64,000 bases of DNA from Sphingobium fuliginis (GTDB lineage Bacteria > Pseudomonadota > Alphaproteobacteria > Sphingomonadales > Sphingomonadaceae). Below the pieces are notes generated by a model. The model was not told the origin of the DNA. It saw only the letters and a program-made list of their open reading frames with translations, and ran no database searches. The translations under genes and the position numbers were made by a program. Shown here piece by piece: positions 33,778-43,100 of this stretch. Positions within the stretch are counted from its first letter, which is position 1, and every line of letters begins with the position of its first letter. The DNA is taken from contig NZ_SEON01000005.1 of NCBI RefSeq assembly GCF_004152845.1, forward strand, positions 186,001 through 250,000. Direction: 5' to 3'.

Positions 33778-35217
33778 TCAGTAATTCCATTGCACCTGTG
33801 TACGGATAAGATTGCCTTCCGCACGACCTGTACGGCGTTCGTCGGCTTCGGCGCGCTTCATTCGGGCGAAGGCAAGGGTGAATTCCAGCGCTTTCCACGG
33901 CTGCCATTCGACGCCCAGTTCCAATTCGTCGGTTTCCAGACGCGGCGCATTCGTGCCCGCCTTCCACCCGCCGCGATAATATTGCCAGCGGCCATAGGGC
34001 ATCAGCGTACCGATCGAGTCCGTGGGCATGCGGTACATCATCTGGACATAACCGCCGTTCAGCTTCCTGGTCAGGATGGATTGGCTGGCGCGATCATATT
34101 CCGGCCCCTTGCCCCAATTCCATTCTGCCTGGATACCGAAGGGCTGCGGGTAGAGCATGGCGTGGATGCCGAGGCGATCGTCATCATAGGCCACGGAACT
34201 GACCGAGCCGCTGCGCAGTTCGGGCTGCACGTCATTCATCATTGCAGAGCCGCCGATTTCGAACACCTGCCCGGCCAAAGCTTCGCCCAGGCCATCCAGT
34301 TCGAAAGGCCAGGTAGCGAAGGCGACCTTCATCAGACCCCGATTCTGTTCCGTCCTGTTGGTGCCCTGCCCGTTAAAGGCGCCTATGCCGAATGCGCCGT
34401 AATTGCCGAACAGCTTCTGGCCGTCATGCGACAGCCGATCCCAGATCTTCTGCACCGAAGGTGGGGTATAATAGCCGACAATGCCAAGGTCTCGTTCGCT
34501 GGGTACCGCGCTGTTAATTGCATCGCTGCGATCGAGCGTCAGACGGTTGGACGAGGATTGCATATTTTCCCAGCCAAAAGGCACCTTCGACTGGCCGAAA
34601 CGCAGCCGGAAACTCTTCCCCTTGTCAAGGAAGACGTCGGCATAGGCGTCCCGCAATTGAGCGAAGCCCTCCCGCCGCTCGCTCCCCGCCTGGTTGTTCA
34701 CCGCGGTGGCGAAATCGGATTGAAGATAGAGCGACACGCGATCGGAAATGTCGCCCTGGAGCACCAGCCGCGCACGACGCAGCGAAAAGCTGCCCCGGTC
34801 CGAGATCGAACTGTCATGGACCGATCGAAGGCGGGAAACGCCGGCAGGCGCGCTATCGTCGCCCGACAGGAAGGCATTGTAGCGCATCTGGGTATAGCCC
34901 CGAAATGAGAGCCGTTCGTACCACGCCTTCGACCTGGCTTCCGGGGCCGATGCGGGCGCGGCGGCCGGCGGCTGCACGGGTGCACTGGCCAGGGCGGCAG
35001 ATGGCGTAGCGGCAGAGACAGGAACGGCCGCAGCGGGCTCCGCGGCGGCGGGCGCGGACCTGCTGGCGGCGAGCGCGGATGTCAGCGCCTGCACCTGCGC
35101 CTTCAGTTCATCGATCTGGCGTTGCAGTTCCGCATTGCTCTGGGCGTGCGCCACCTCCGGCATCAGCGCCAGCAGGCTTACCATCATAACCCTGCTTTTG
35201 AACATCTTCACCGGCAC
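33778..35217 (-). CDS. phosphate-selective porin O/P-like outer membrane porin
   Basis: A 479-aa outer-membrane porin. It starts at GTG with GGGGGAG 7 nt upstream (ATG 35205 is an alternative); signal peptide to about residue 25. A short coiled coil (QSNAELQRQIDELKAQVQAL) and an Ala/Pro linker (about 50-95) precede the barrel, where FRGYTQMRYN, RRARLVLQGDIS, RLRFGQSKVPFGWENMQSS and the C-terminal RTQVQWNY are typical of the OprO/OprP family. Substrate may be phosphate, polyphosphate or another anion. It is monocistronic, next to the secretion operon. Confidence 0.85.
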   Translation of the reverse strand: MPVKMFKSRVMMVSLLALMPEVAHAQSNAELQRQIDELKAQVQALTSALAASRSAPAAAEPAAAVPVSAATPSAALASAPVQPPAAAPASAPEARSKAWYERLSFRGYTQMRYNAFLSGDDSAPAGVSRLRSVHDSSISDRGSFSLRRARLVLQGDISDRVSLYLQSDFATAVNNQAGSERREGFAQLRDAYADVFLDKGKSFRLRFGQSKVPFGWENMQSSSNRLTLDRSDAINSAVPSERDLGIVGYYTPPSVQKIWDRLSHDGQKLFGNYGAFGIGAFNGQGTNRTEQNRGLMKVAFATWPFELDGLGEALAGQVFEIGGSAMMNDVQPELRSGSVSSVAYDDDRLGIHAMLYPQPFGIQAEWNWGKGPEYDRASQSILTRKLNGGYVQMMYRMPTDSIGTLMPYGRWQYYRGGWKAGTNAPRLETDELELGVEWQPWKALEFTLAFARMKRAEADERRTGRAEGNLIRTQVQWNY

Positions 35218-35415
35218 CGACTGACTCCCCCTGTGTCCACTGGGTGCGGCGGCTATGGCATTTCAGCGACAATGGGATGACAGTAATATTTCATTTTGAT
35301 GACAGGTGGCCGCACCATTGCCGCGCAGGTCCAGGCAGGCCCCGCTTCTCGATAGCAGGGCCAGATGACGGGAAAGTGCATGTGCCGTCGTTTTTTGGAG
35401 GACCTTTTTCCGACC

Positions 35416-36618
35416 CTATCTCTCGCGCATGGCTTCCTTGGCCTTGTTGATCGGCTTCATCAGATAATCGAGCACGGTCTTGCGGCCGGTGCGGATTTCG
35501 ACCGTCGCGACCATGCCGGGCATGATGGCGTGGTCCTTGCCGTCTTTGGTCCGCAGGCTGGAATGCCGGGTGCGGACATAGACGCGGTAGAAGACCTGAT
35601 CGCGATTGACCTCATCCTGCAGGGTGTCGGGGGAGATGCGGTCGACCGTGCCGTCCAGCGTGCCGTAGATGGACGGATCATAGGCGGTGATCTTGACCGT
35701 CGCGGGCAACCCCGGACGAATGAAGGCGATGTCGCGCGGGCTGATGCGCGCTTCGATGAGCAGCTTGTCCTCCAGCGGCACGATCTCCATCAGCGAACCG
35801 CCGGGCTGGAGCACGCCGCCAATGGTCGTCACCTCCAGATTCTTGACGATCCCCCGCACTGGAGAGGTCAAGATGGTGCGGTTCAACTGATCGCGCCGGC
35901 CGCTCATCACCTGATCGACCACTTCCAGTTCGGCCTTCGTCTTCGCATAATCGTCATTGGCCTCGATGATGAACTGGTTGCGCAGGGAATCGAGCTTGGC
36001 CTGCAGTTCATTTTCCTGCCGCTGGAGCTGGATGACCTCGACCTTGTTGGCCGCGCCCAGTTCGACCAGTGGCGTGGTCATCTGAAGCTGGCGGCGGACG
36101 AGCGCGAGCGATTCCCGCAGGCTGGCCGTGGCGACCTGAAGATTCTGGCGCCGGGAACGGAGCAGTTCCATCTCCCGCTCGACCAGTCCCGGAGTCTGGC
36201 GGACCTCCGCGCTGAACCGGGGCTCTCCGCCAGTGATCTCCGCCTCCAGCCGGGCTGCCGCGGCCTCCAGCGAGCGCGCCTTGGCGACGGACTCGCCCAG
36301 GGTGGAACTGAACCGCGCGCGGTCGAGCGTCGCCAGCTTCTGGCGCGGCTGGACGATGTCCCCTTCATGGACGAAGATGCCGTCGACGATGCCGCCTTCC
36401 AGGCTCTGGATGACCTGGGAACGCGACGGAGGCGTCACCTTGCCGGGACCGACCGCGACTTCGTCCAGCGTGCCGAACCACGCCCAGACCAGAAAGGCCG
36501 TCACGCCCAGGGAAATGATGGGAATGACCCTCAGCTTCTCCGCGAAGGCCAGCCAGTCGCTCTCCTTTCCGGCCGCATCGCGCAGCAGGGGAGACGCCGT
36601 CTTCGTTTGCGTCGTCAT
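35416..36618 (-). CDS. type I secretion membrane fusion protein (HlyD/LapC family)
   Basis: A 400-aa inner-membrane-anchored adaptor linking the ABC transporter to the TolC pore. One transmembrane segment (about 31-50), then a HlyD barrel-sandwich start (SRSQVIQSLEGGIVDGIFV), a long periplasmic coiled-coil hairpin (about 100-250), and the second lipoyl/beta-barrel part with SPVRGIVKNL, IMPGMVATVEI and a C-terminal TGRKTVLDYLMKPI. ATG 36618 overlaps the stop of the ABC transporter gene by 4 nt. Last gene of the adhesin secretion operon. Confidence 0.93.
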   Translation of the reverse strand: MTTQTKTASPLLRDAAGKESDWLAFAEKLRVIPIISLGVTAFLVWAWFGTLDEVAVGPGKVTPPSRSQVIQSLEGGIVDGIFVHEGDIVQPRQKLATLDRARFSSTLGESVAKARSLEAAAARLEAEITGGEPRFSAEVRQTPGLVEREMELLRSRRQNLQVATASLRESLALVRRQLQMTTPLVELGAANKVEVIQLQRQENELQAKLDSLRNQFIIEANDDYAKTKAELEVVDQVMSGRRDQLNRTILTSPVRGIVKNLEVTTIGGVLQPGGSLMEIVPLEDKLLIEARISPRDIAFIRPGLPATVKITAYDPSIYGTLDGTVDRISPDTLQDEVNRDQVFYRVYVRTRHSSLRTKDGKDHAIMPGMVATVEIRTGRKTVLDYLMKPINKAKEAMRER

Positions 36619-38780
36619 GCCTGTGCCCCTCCCGTGACGCGGGCGCCGGTCCTGGGCCCGGCCAGCGTGGCGATCACCTTGTCCCTGGGACCGTCCATGA
36701 CCACCGCACCGCGCTCTATCACGATGATGCGATCGACCAGTCCGAGCAGTCCGGACCGGTTGGTCGTGACGATCAGCGTGCGGTCCCCCAGCCATTGGCT
36801 GAGTTCGCGCACCAGATGCCGCTCGCTATTCTCGTCCAGCGGCGCGGATGGCTCGTCCAGCAGCAGGATATTGCCCTTGCGCAGCAAGGTGCGGGCAAGC
36901 AGCAGCGTCTGGCGCTGGCCGCCCGAAAGGCCTGCGCCGCCCTCCTGCAACAGAAGGTCGAGACCCTGAGACTGGTTCTGGACGAGCGGCAGGCCACCCG
37001 TGACGGCCAGCGCCGCCACCATATCCTCGTCGCTGGCATGGGGAGCGCCGACCAGCAGGTTCTCGCGTATGGTGCCCAGGAACAGTTGCGCGCCCTGCCC
37101 CAGATAGCCCGTCTCCCTGCGAATGTCGGCCGGGTTGATCAGCGCCATGCTCGTGCCGTCGAGCAACAGCTTGCCGGAGGTCGGCCGCGCCAGCCCCGAA
37201 AGCTGGCGAAGCAATGTCGACTTGCCCGCGCCGATCTTGCCCAGCAGGGCGATCCGTTCCCCCTGCCGGATCGAGAGCCGGTCGATCCTCAATACCGCCG
37301 GCGATTCCGCGTCATAGGCATAGAGGAGATTTTCGATCTCATAATTGCCGCGCAACAGGGTGCGGCGGAGGAGCCCCGCTTCGGGATCGTGATCCACTGG
37401 CTTTTCCATGATGTCGTTGAGCGCGCCGATAGCGACCTTCGCGCTCTGCCAGCGGGTGAAGACCTGCCCCAGCGGCACGAACAGCACCAGCGCGCGGCTG
37501 GTGAGGATGGAACAGGCGATGAGCGCGCCCATGGTCATGTCGCCGTCCATCACCCGATAGGCCCCGGCGACGACCACCGCTGTATAGGCAAGCTGCTGCA
37601 GGGTCTGGGACCAGTTGGAAAACAGGGCGGCGAAGAAGCGCTGCTCCGCCCCGACGCGGGCGCCGGTCACGGTGAACCGTTCCCATAGGGACTGGAAGCG
37701 CGGCTCGGCCTGCGCGGTTTTGATCTCGTCGATGCGCTCTATGGATTCCACGAGCATGGCGTTGCGCAGCGCGGCTTCCCGCATGCCCTCCTTCGCCAGC
37801 CGCCCAAGGGGAATTTGCAGGAGAAGCCCCGGCAAGACGATGAGGATGAGCGCCGCCACCAGCACGAAGGTCAGCGGCCCCGCCAGCATGGTGAACAGCG
37901 CCAGGAAGAGAATGATGAAGGGCAGGTCGACCAGCGCGGACACGGTGGTGGAGGTCAGCAGTTCCCGGATCTGCTCTATGTCGCGCAACTGGGCGATGAA
38001 GGCGCCGGTCGACTTGGGCCGCGCATCGTTGCGGATGTCGAGCGCGCGGGCGAATATCCTGGAGGAGATCGCAAGGTCGGCCCGCCGTCCGATCCGGTCC
38101 ACCACCACCACCCGGGAGGTGCGCAGCAGCAGTTCGAGCAGCAGCGCCATCAGCGTCCCCAGCGCCAGCACCCAAAGCGTGGGGATCGACCGGGCGGGAA
38201 TGACGCGGTCCCATACCTGCATGGCGAAGAGCGACGTGCCGAAGGTCAGCAGATTGCCGAAAAGCGAGGCAAGCACGATCTCCCCATAGCCGCGCCGGTC
38301 GCTGAACACCGTGTCCCAGAACCAGGACCGCCTGCTTTTGCGGAGGAAGGCGTCGATACGGGCATCACGCGCCCTGGTCGAAAGCGCCTCCACCAAACCG
38401 GCGCGGCCCGTCGCCTTCTCCGCAAATTCGGCGCGCGGGATTTCGAGCATGGTCTGGCCCGACAGTCCGGGGACCGAAAACAGGACGCTGTCGGCGCCGC
38501 GCCGGTGGAGGAGGGCAACCACCCCTTCGCGCATTTCGAACAGGGCCGGCAGCATCATGTCCGGCACCTCGTCGGGCCGGACATCGATCAGGTCGAGCTG
38601 GATTCCGGACAGCCGGGCCGCCTGCCGCAATTCGTCGCGCGGGTCGCCCTCATGGCCGGACCATGCCAGCCGGCCGGTCAGTTCCGCCTCCGTCAACGCT
38701 ATCCCTTTCAGGCCGGCAAGCGAGACGATGGCCGCGATCCAATTGCGTCCTGCGCCGATTTCCCGATCAGCCATCGCCAT
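36615..38780 (-). CDS. type I secretion ABC transporter (LapB-like permease/ATPase)
   Basis: A 721-aa ABC exporter: N-terminal C39-peptidase-like domain (about 1-130; it shows no convincing catalytic Cys motif, so probably a substrate-docking relic), six transmembrane helices (about 155-440) and a nucleotide-binding domain with Walker A GKIGAGKSTLLRQL, signature LSGGQRQTLLLARTL and Walker B ILLLDEPSAPLD. It powers export of the neighbouring giant adhesin. Its start overlaps the outer-membrane pore gene by 14 nt and its stop overlaps the fusion-protein start by 4 nt (ATGA), indicating one polycistronic unit. Confidence 0.94.
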   Translation of the reverse strand: MAMADREIGAGRNWIAAIVSLAGLKGIALTEAELTGRLAWSGHEGDPRDELRQAARLSGIQLDLIDVRPDEVPDMMLPALFEMREGVVALLHRRGADSVLFSVPGLSGQTMLEIPRAEFAEKATGRAGLVEALSTRARDARIDAFLRKSRRSWFWDTVFSDRRGYGEIVLASLFGNLLTFGTSLFAMQVWDRVIPARSIPTLWVLALGTLMALLLELLLRTSRVVVVDRIGRRADLAISSRIFARALDIRNDARPKSTGAFIAQLRDIEQIRELLTSTTVSALVDLPFIILFLALFTMLAGPLTFVLVAALILIVLPGLLLQIPLGRLAKEGMREAALRNAMLVESIERIDEIKTAQAEPRFQSLWERFTVTGARVGAEQRFFAALFSNWSQTLQQLAYTAVVVAGAYRVMDGDMTMGALIACSILTSRALVLFVPLGQVFTRWQSAKVAIGALNDIMEKPVDHDPEAGLLRRTLLRGNYEIENLLYAYDAESPAVLRIDRLSIRQGERIALLGKIGAGKSTLLRQLSGLARPTSGKLLLDGTSMALINPADIRRETGYLGQGAQLFLGTIRENLLVGAPHASDEDMVAALAVTGGLPLVQNQSQGLDLLLQEGGAGLSGGQRQTLLLARTLLRKGNILLLDEPSAPLDENSERHLVRELSQWLGDRTLIVTTNRSGLLGLVDRIIVIERGAVVMDGPRDKVIATLAGPRTGARVTGGAQA

Positions 38781-40137
38781 CGTCCTGTGTCATGCTGGAG
38801 GGCAGGCCAAGCGATTGCCGAAGCTGGCCGAAGACATTCTCATATTGGACCCGCGCACCCAATATGTCGTATTCCGCCGCGATCCTGGCGCTCGCCGCGC
38901 GGTAGATTTCCAGTTCGGCATTCAGCAGTTCAGTGAGGCTGCGCTTGCCGAGCTTATATTCCTCCAGGAAGATCGCGCTGGCATCGACGGCCTGCTGTTC
39001 CTGGCGGCGATAGGCCCGGATGCGCAGATAACCGCCCCTGATCTGCTCCCGCGCGGCAAGAGCCCGGCCGCGGATGTCGAGGATCGTCGACTCTTTCGTC
39101 GCCTGCGCGGCGCGGCGGTCTTCCTCGGCCGCCTTCACGGCATAACGGTTGGACCGGCGAACCAGGTCGCCGGTCACCGTCACCATGGCGGAAAAGGCGT
39201 CGTCCCTGTTGTTGTAGGTATAATTGTTACGGCTGTAGCCAAGCTGGATGCCAAGGCGCGGGAAGCGCTCGGCCCGCGCCTGCCCTACCCGCGCCGATGC
39301 CGCCTGTTCGGCCTGTTCGGCGGCGGCCACGGCAGGCAATGTGGCGAAATCAGGCTCCCCGTCATGGGGCGCGAACCGTTCGATCGCCTGCGCCGGATCG
39401 TCATAGACCTCCGGCATGACGCCGATGAGATTGGCCGGCGTCACCTTGGCCGCCGTCAGCGACGATCCGGCCTGGATCTGATCGCCGCGGGCGCTTTCCA
39501 CACGCACATCGGCCAGCAACAGGTCGGAACGATCGGAAAGCCCGGCATCCACCCGCAACTGGATCAGCATCTGGAGATGCTCCAGCGACTGGACATGCTT
39601 TGCGGTTTCGAGTTGCAGCAGCTCGAACCGCTTCACGTCGAGATAGGCTAGCGCGCCTGTCTCCGCCAACTGGTCGGCCGCCGATTCCAGTTCGAACCGG
39701 CGCTGCTTCTCGGTCGAGCGGGCATAGCCGATCTCTCCCTTCGTCCGGCCGAAGTCCCAGGCAAGCTGGTTGAGCGTCAGGCTGGGGCCCGCCATATTGT
39801 CATTGAGGCCGGAGCCGCTTTTGCCCGACAGCATATTGGGGCCCAGGTTCGCCTGATAGGAAAGCTGCGGCGTCCACAGGCTGCGCGCCGCCCCCAGATC
39901 GGCCCGCCCCCGGGCCAATGTGGCGCGGGCGCGGGCGAGATCGGGATGGCGGGCAAGCGTCAGCCCGACCGCGTCGGCAAGGCCGATCCTGCTGCCATGG
40001 GCTGGAGGGGGATCGGCGACGGGATCGGGGGGCGCGGCGGAACCGGCACCGGCATGGAGCGCTTCCGCCAGGGCAAAGCCAAGGAGCATGAGAATCTTCC
40101 CGGCCAAGGGCGGGAAAATCCCTTTCCGCTTCCGCAT
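38767..40137 (-). CDS. TolC-family outer membrane efflux protein of the type I system
   Basis: A 456-aa outer-membrane channel. After a leader of about 33 residues, two TolC-type repeats are visible: GLADAVGLTLARHPDLARA at the start of the first and a C-terminal LDIRGRALAAREQIRGGYLR, followed by SLTELLNAELEIYRAASARI. Long helices with beta segments (RLGIQLGYSRNNY) fit the family. ATG 40137 is chosen; the frame continues upstream only into the region after the adhesin gene. It lies 43 nt downstream of the adhesin stop and overlaps the ABC gene. Confidence 0.92.
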   Translation of the reverse strand: MRKRKGIFPPLAGKILMLLGFALAEALHAGAGSAAPPDPVADPPPAHGSRIGLADAVGLTLARHPDLARARATLARGRADLGAARSLWTPQLSYQANLGPNMLSGKSGSGLNDNMAGPSLTLNQLAWDFGRTKGEIGYARSTEKQRRFELESAADQLAETGALAYLDVKRFELLQLETAKHVQSLEHLQMLIQLRVDAGLSDRSDLLLADVRVESARGDQIQAGSSLTAAKVTPANLIGVMPEVYDDPAQAIERFAPHDGEPDFATLPAVAAAEQAEQAASARVGQARAERFPRLGIQLGYSRNNYTYNNRDDAFSAMVTVTGDLVRRSNRYAVKAAEEDRRAAQATKESTILDIRGRALAAREQIRGGYLRIRAYRRQEQQAVDASAIFLEEYKLGKRSLTELLNAELEIYRAASARIAAEYDILGARVQYENVFGQLRQSLGLPSSMTQDDGDG

Positions 40138-40180
40138 CAGCGGCCCCTCTCCCGCCCCTGCCCTCTGGCAGGTGACGGCA

Positions 40181-43100
40181 TCAAACCACCACCAGCACGG
40201 GATCTTCGATGAGCACGGTCGTGGTTCCCAGACTATATTGCTCATAGGCGTGATTATCGACCAGCGCCTGGCCGACATGGACCGCACCGGTCATGGTCAC
40301 GCTGTCGTTATTCTCGCCCGTGATGATGAGTTGCCGGTTCGCATCCGTCGCCTGGATGATGCCGGCCTCCGTCAAGGTGAGGCTGTGTCCGGTGTCGCCC
40401 GCGCCCAGGTCGATCCGTTCCATATTGCGGATATTGGTCGCCGCATCGAGGTTCAGCGACACGCTGCTGTCGCCGCGGACGAGCAGCGCATCAGCGCCCG
40501 CCCCGCCGTCGATCAGCGTATCGGCCGCGTCGAACAGCAATATGTCGTTCCCGGTGCCGCCGTCCAATGTGTCGGCGCCGGCCCCACCTCGCAATATGTC
40601 GTTGCCGCCGCCGCCCTGGAGAATATCGGCGCCGCCATAGCCGTAGAGATGCTCATTGGCAGCGGTGCCGGTCAATATGTTGACGCCGGCCGTGCCCTCC
40701 AAAATGGTCGGATCGCTGCTGCCGCCAAGCAGGGTGTTGAGCAGATTGGCGTCGAGCAGACTGGCCGCATTGTCCGTCCGCGACGCGCCGGCCGTATCGG
40801 TCGCCGTGATGCTGATGCCTGACAGCAGGTTCACGTTGAGACCAAGCGGTGAATTGAAATGCACCGCCCTCAGCAATTCGTTGATGGCCATATTGTCGAT
40901 CGGCCCGCCATCCAGCGCCGTTATCGTCATCGTCGAGGAGATGGTGGAGACGGGCGTCCCCAGCACGGTCACGAACTGGTTGTTGACGTTGACCGCAAGG
41001 CCGAGTTCGGTCGCCAGATCCTGCGACACGGTGAAGACCTGCGTGCCGACGGTCAGCAGGGGCGTAAAGTCCAGCACGACGCTTTGCAGGCTGTTCTCCG
41101 GATCGATCGCCACGAAGGCCTGGCTGCCGATGTCGAGCAGGCCCAGGGCTTCCGCACTGACAAGCCCCAGCAGGCTGCTGTCCGATGCCAGGACGATGGG
41201 CGCGTCGTTGACGTTCGTGATGGTGATCGGCTGGGCGGCCGTGGAGCCCACATTACCGACCGCATCCACGACGCGCACGTCCACCACATGGCCGCCGGCG
41301 CCGAGCGTGCCGGGACCGTAGGACCAGCTGGTGCCGCTGGTCGCCGCCTGCGTCCAGGTGGCGCCGCCATCCAGGCTGACCTCGACCCGCTCCCCGCCGG
41401 CCAGCGGTGCGCTCAGCGTGCCCGTGATGGTCGGGGACGTATCGTCGGTGGCCCAGTCGCCCACCACCTGCGTGTCGTCGCGCAGGGCCGTGATCGCGAC
41501 CGTGGCGGTCGGGGCGACGGTATCGATGGCTATGGCATAGGGCGCCGACGCCAGGCCCGCATTGCCCACGGCATCCGTCACGACGGCGGTGAAGCTGTGC
41601 GGTCCATTGCCCAAGGGCGCAGTCGGCGTGAAATTCCAGTTGCCCGATCCATCCGCCGTTGCGGTGCCCAGCAGCGTGCCGCCATCATAGACGGAAACGT
41701 TGGCGTTCGCCTCCGCGCCTGTTCCCGAAATGGTCGGCGTCGTGTCGTCCGTCGCCCCTCCCAGAGCCACCGCCCCCAGCACCGAGCCTACATTGTCGCT
41801 GACGCCGGTAATCGTCGGCGCGGCCGGGACGGTGAGGTCTATCGTCAGCGCGTAAGGCGCCGAGGCAATGCTGGCATTGCCTGCTGCGTCGACGCCAACG
41901 GCGGTGAAGCTGTGCGGCCCCTCGCCCAGCGGAGCGGTGGGCGTGAAATTCCAGTTGCCCGAAACGTCTGCCGTCGCCGTGCCCAGCAGGGTGCTGCCGT
42001 CATAGACCGAAACGGTCCCGTTCGCTTCCGCACCGGTTCCGGAAAGGGTCGGCGTCGTGTCGTCGGTCGACCCACCGGAAATCACGCCGCCTAGGATCGA
42101 ACCGGCATTGTCGCTGGCCCCGGTGATCGTCGGCACGGGGGGCAAGGTCAGGTCTATCGTGACCGCATAGGCCGCCGAAGCGAGGCTGACATTGCCCGCC
42201 GCATCGGTCGCCGTGGCGGTGAAGCTGTGCAAGCCCTCGCCCAGCGGCGTAGTCGGCGTGAAGCTCCAATTGCCCGAAGCATCCGCCGTCGCCGTACCCA
42301 GCAGCATATTGCCGTCGTAGATCGAGATGCTTGCGTTCGCCTCCGCGCCGGTTCCGGAGAGAGTGGGCGTGGTGTCGTCAGTCGTTCCGCCCGAGATCAC
42401 GCCGCCAAAGACCGAACCCGCATTGTCGGTCATGCCGGTGATCGTCGGAATGGAGGCGACGGTATCGACGGTCAAGGCATAGGCCGCTGAAGCCGCGCTC
42501 TCATTCCCCGCCGCATCCGTGGCCGTGACGGTGAAGCTGTGCGAACCCGCACCCAGCGGCGTGGTCGGCGTGAAGCTCCAATTGCCCAAAGCGTCCGCCA
42601 TCGCCGTGCCGAGCAGGGTGCTGCCGTCATAGACCGAAATAATGGCATTCGCCTCGACCCCGATTCCCGACAGGGTAGGCGTCGCATCGTCCGTGATCCC
42701 GCCATTGGCGACAGGGCCTAGGATCGACCCCGCATCGTCGGCCACCGCCGCTATCGACGGCACCGCAGGCGGCGTGGTGTCGAGGCCGGTATTGACGGTC
42801 ACTGCACCGGCAAGCGAGCTATTGCCCGCGGCATCGGTCGCAATCGCGTTGACGACCGTTCCATTCGCCAGCGGGGAAGCCAGGGTGATGCTCCAATCGC
42901 CCGAGGCGTCCGCGGTCGTGGTCTCATCGAACACGCCATCGCCATCGGTGTCGAGGTCGATGATCGCGCCGGCTTCCGCGATACCCGATAGCGTGGTTCC
43001 GTCGGAGGGGGCCAGAATCGGCGCGGCCGGAGCGCTGGTGTCGACGGTCAGCACATAGGCGGCAGACGCCGCGCTGACATTGCCTGCCGCGTCGGTCGCC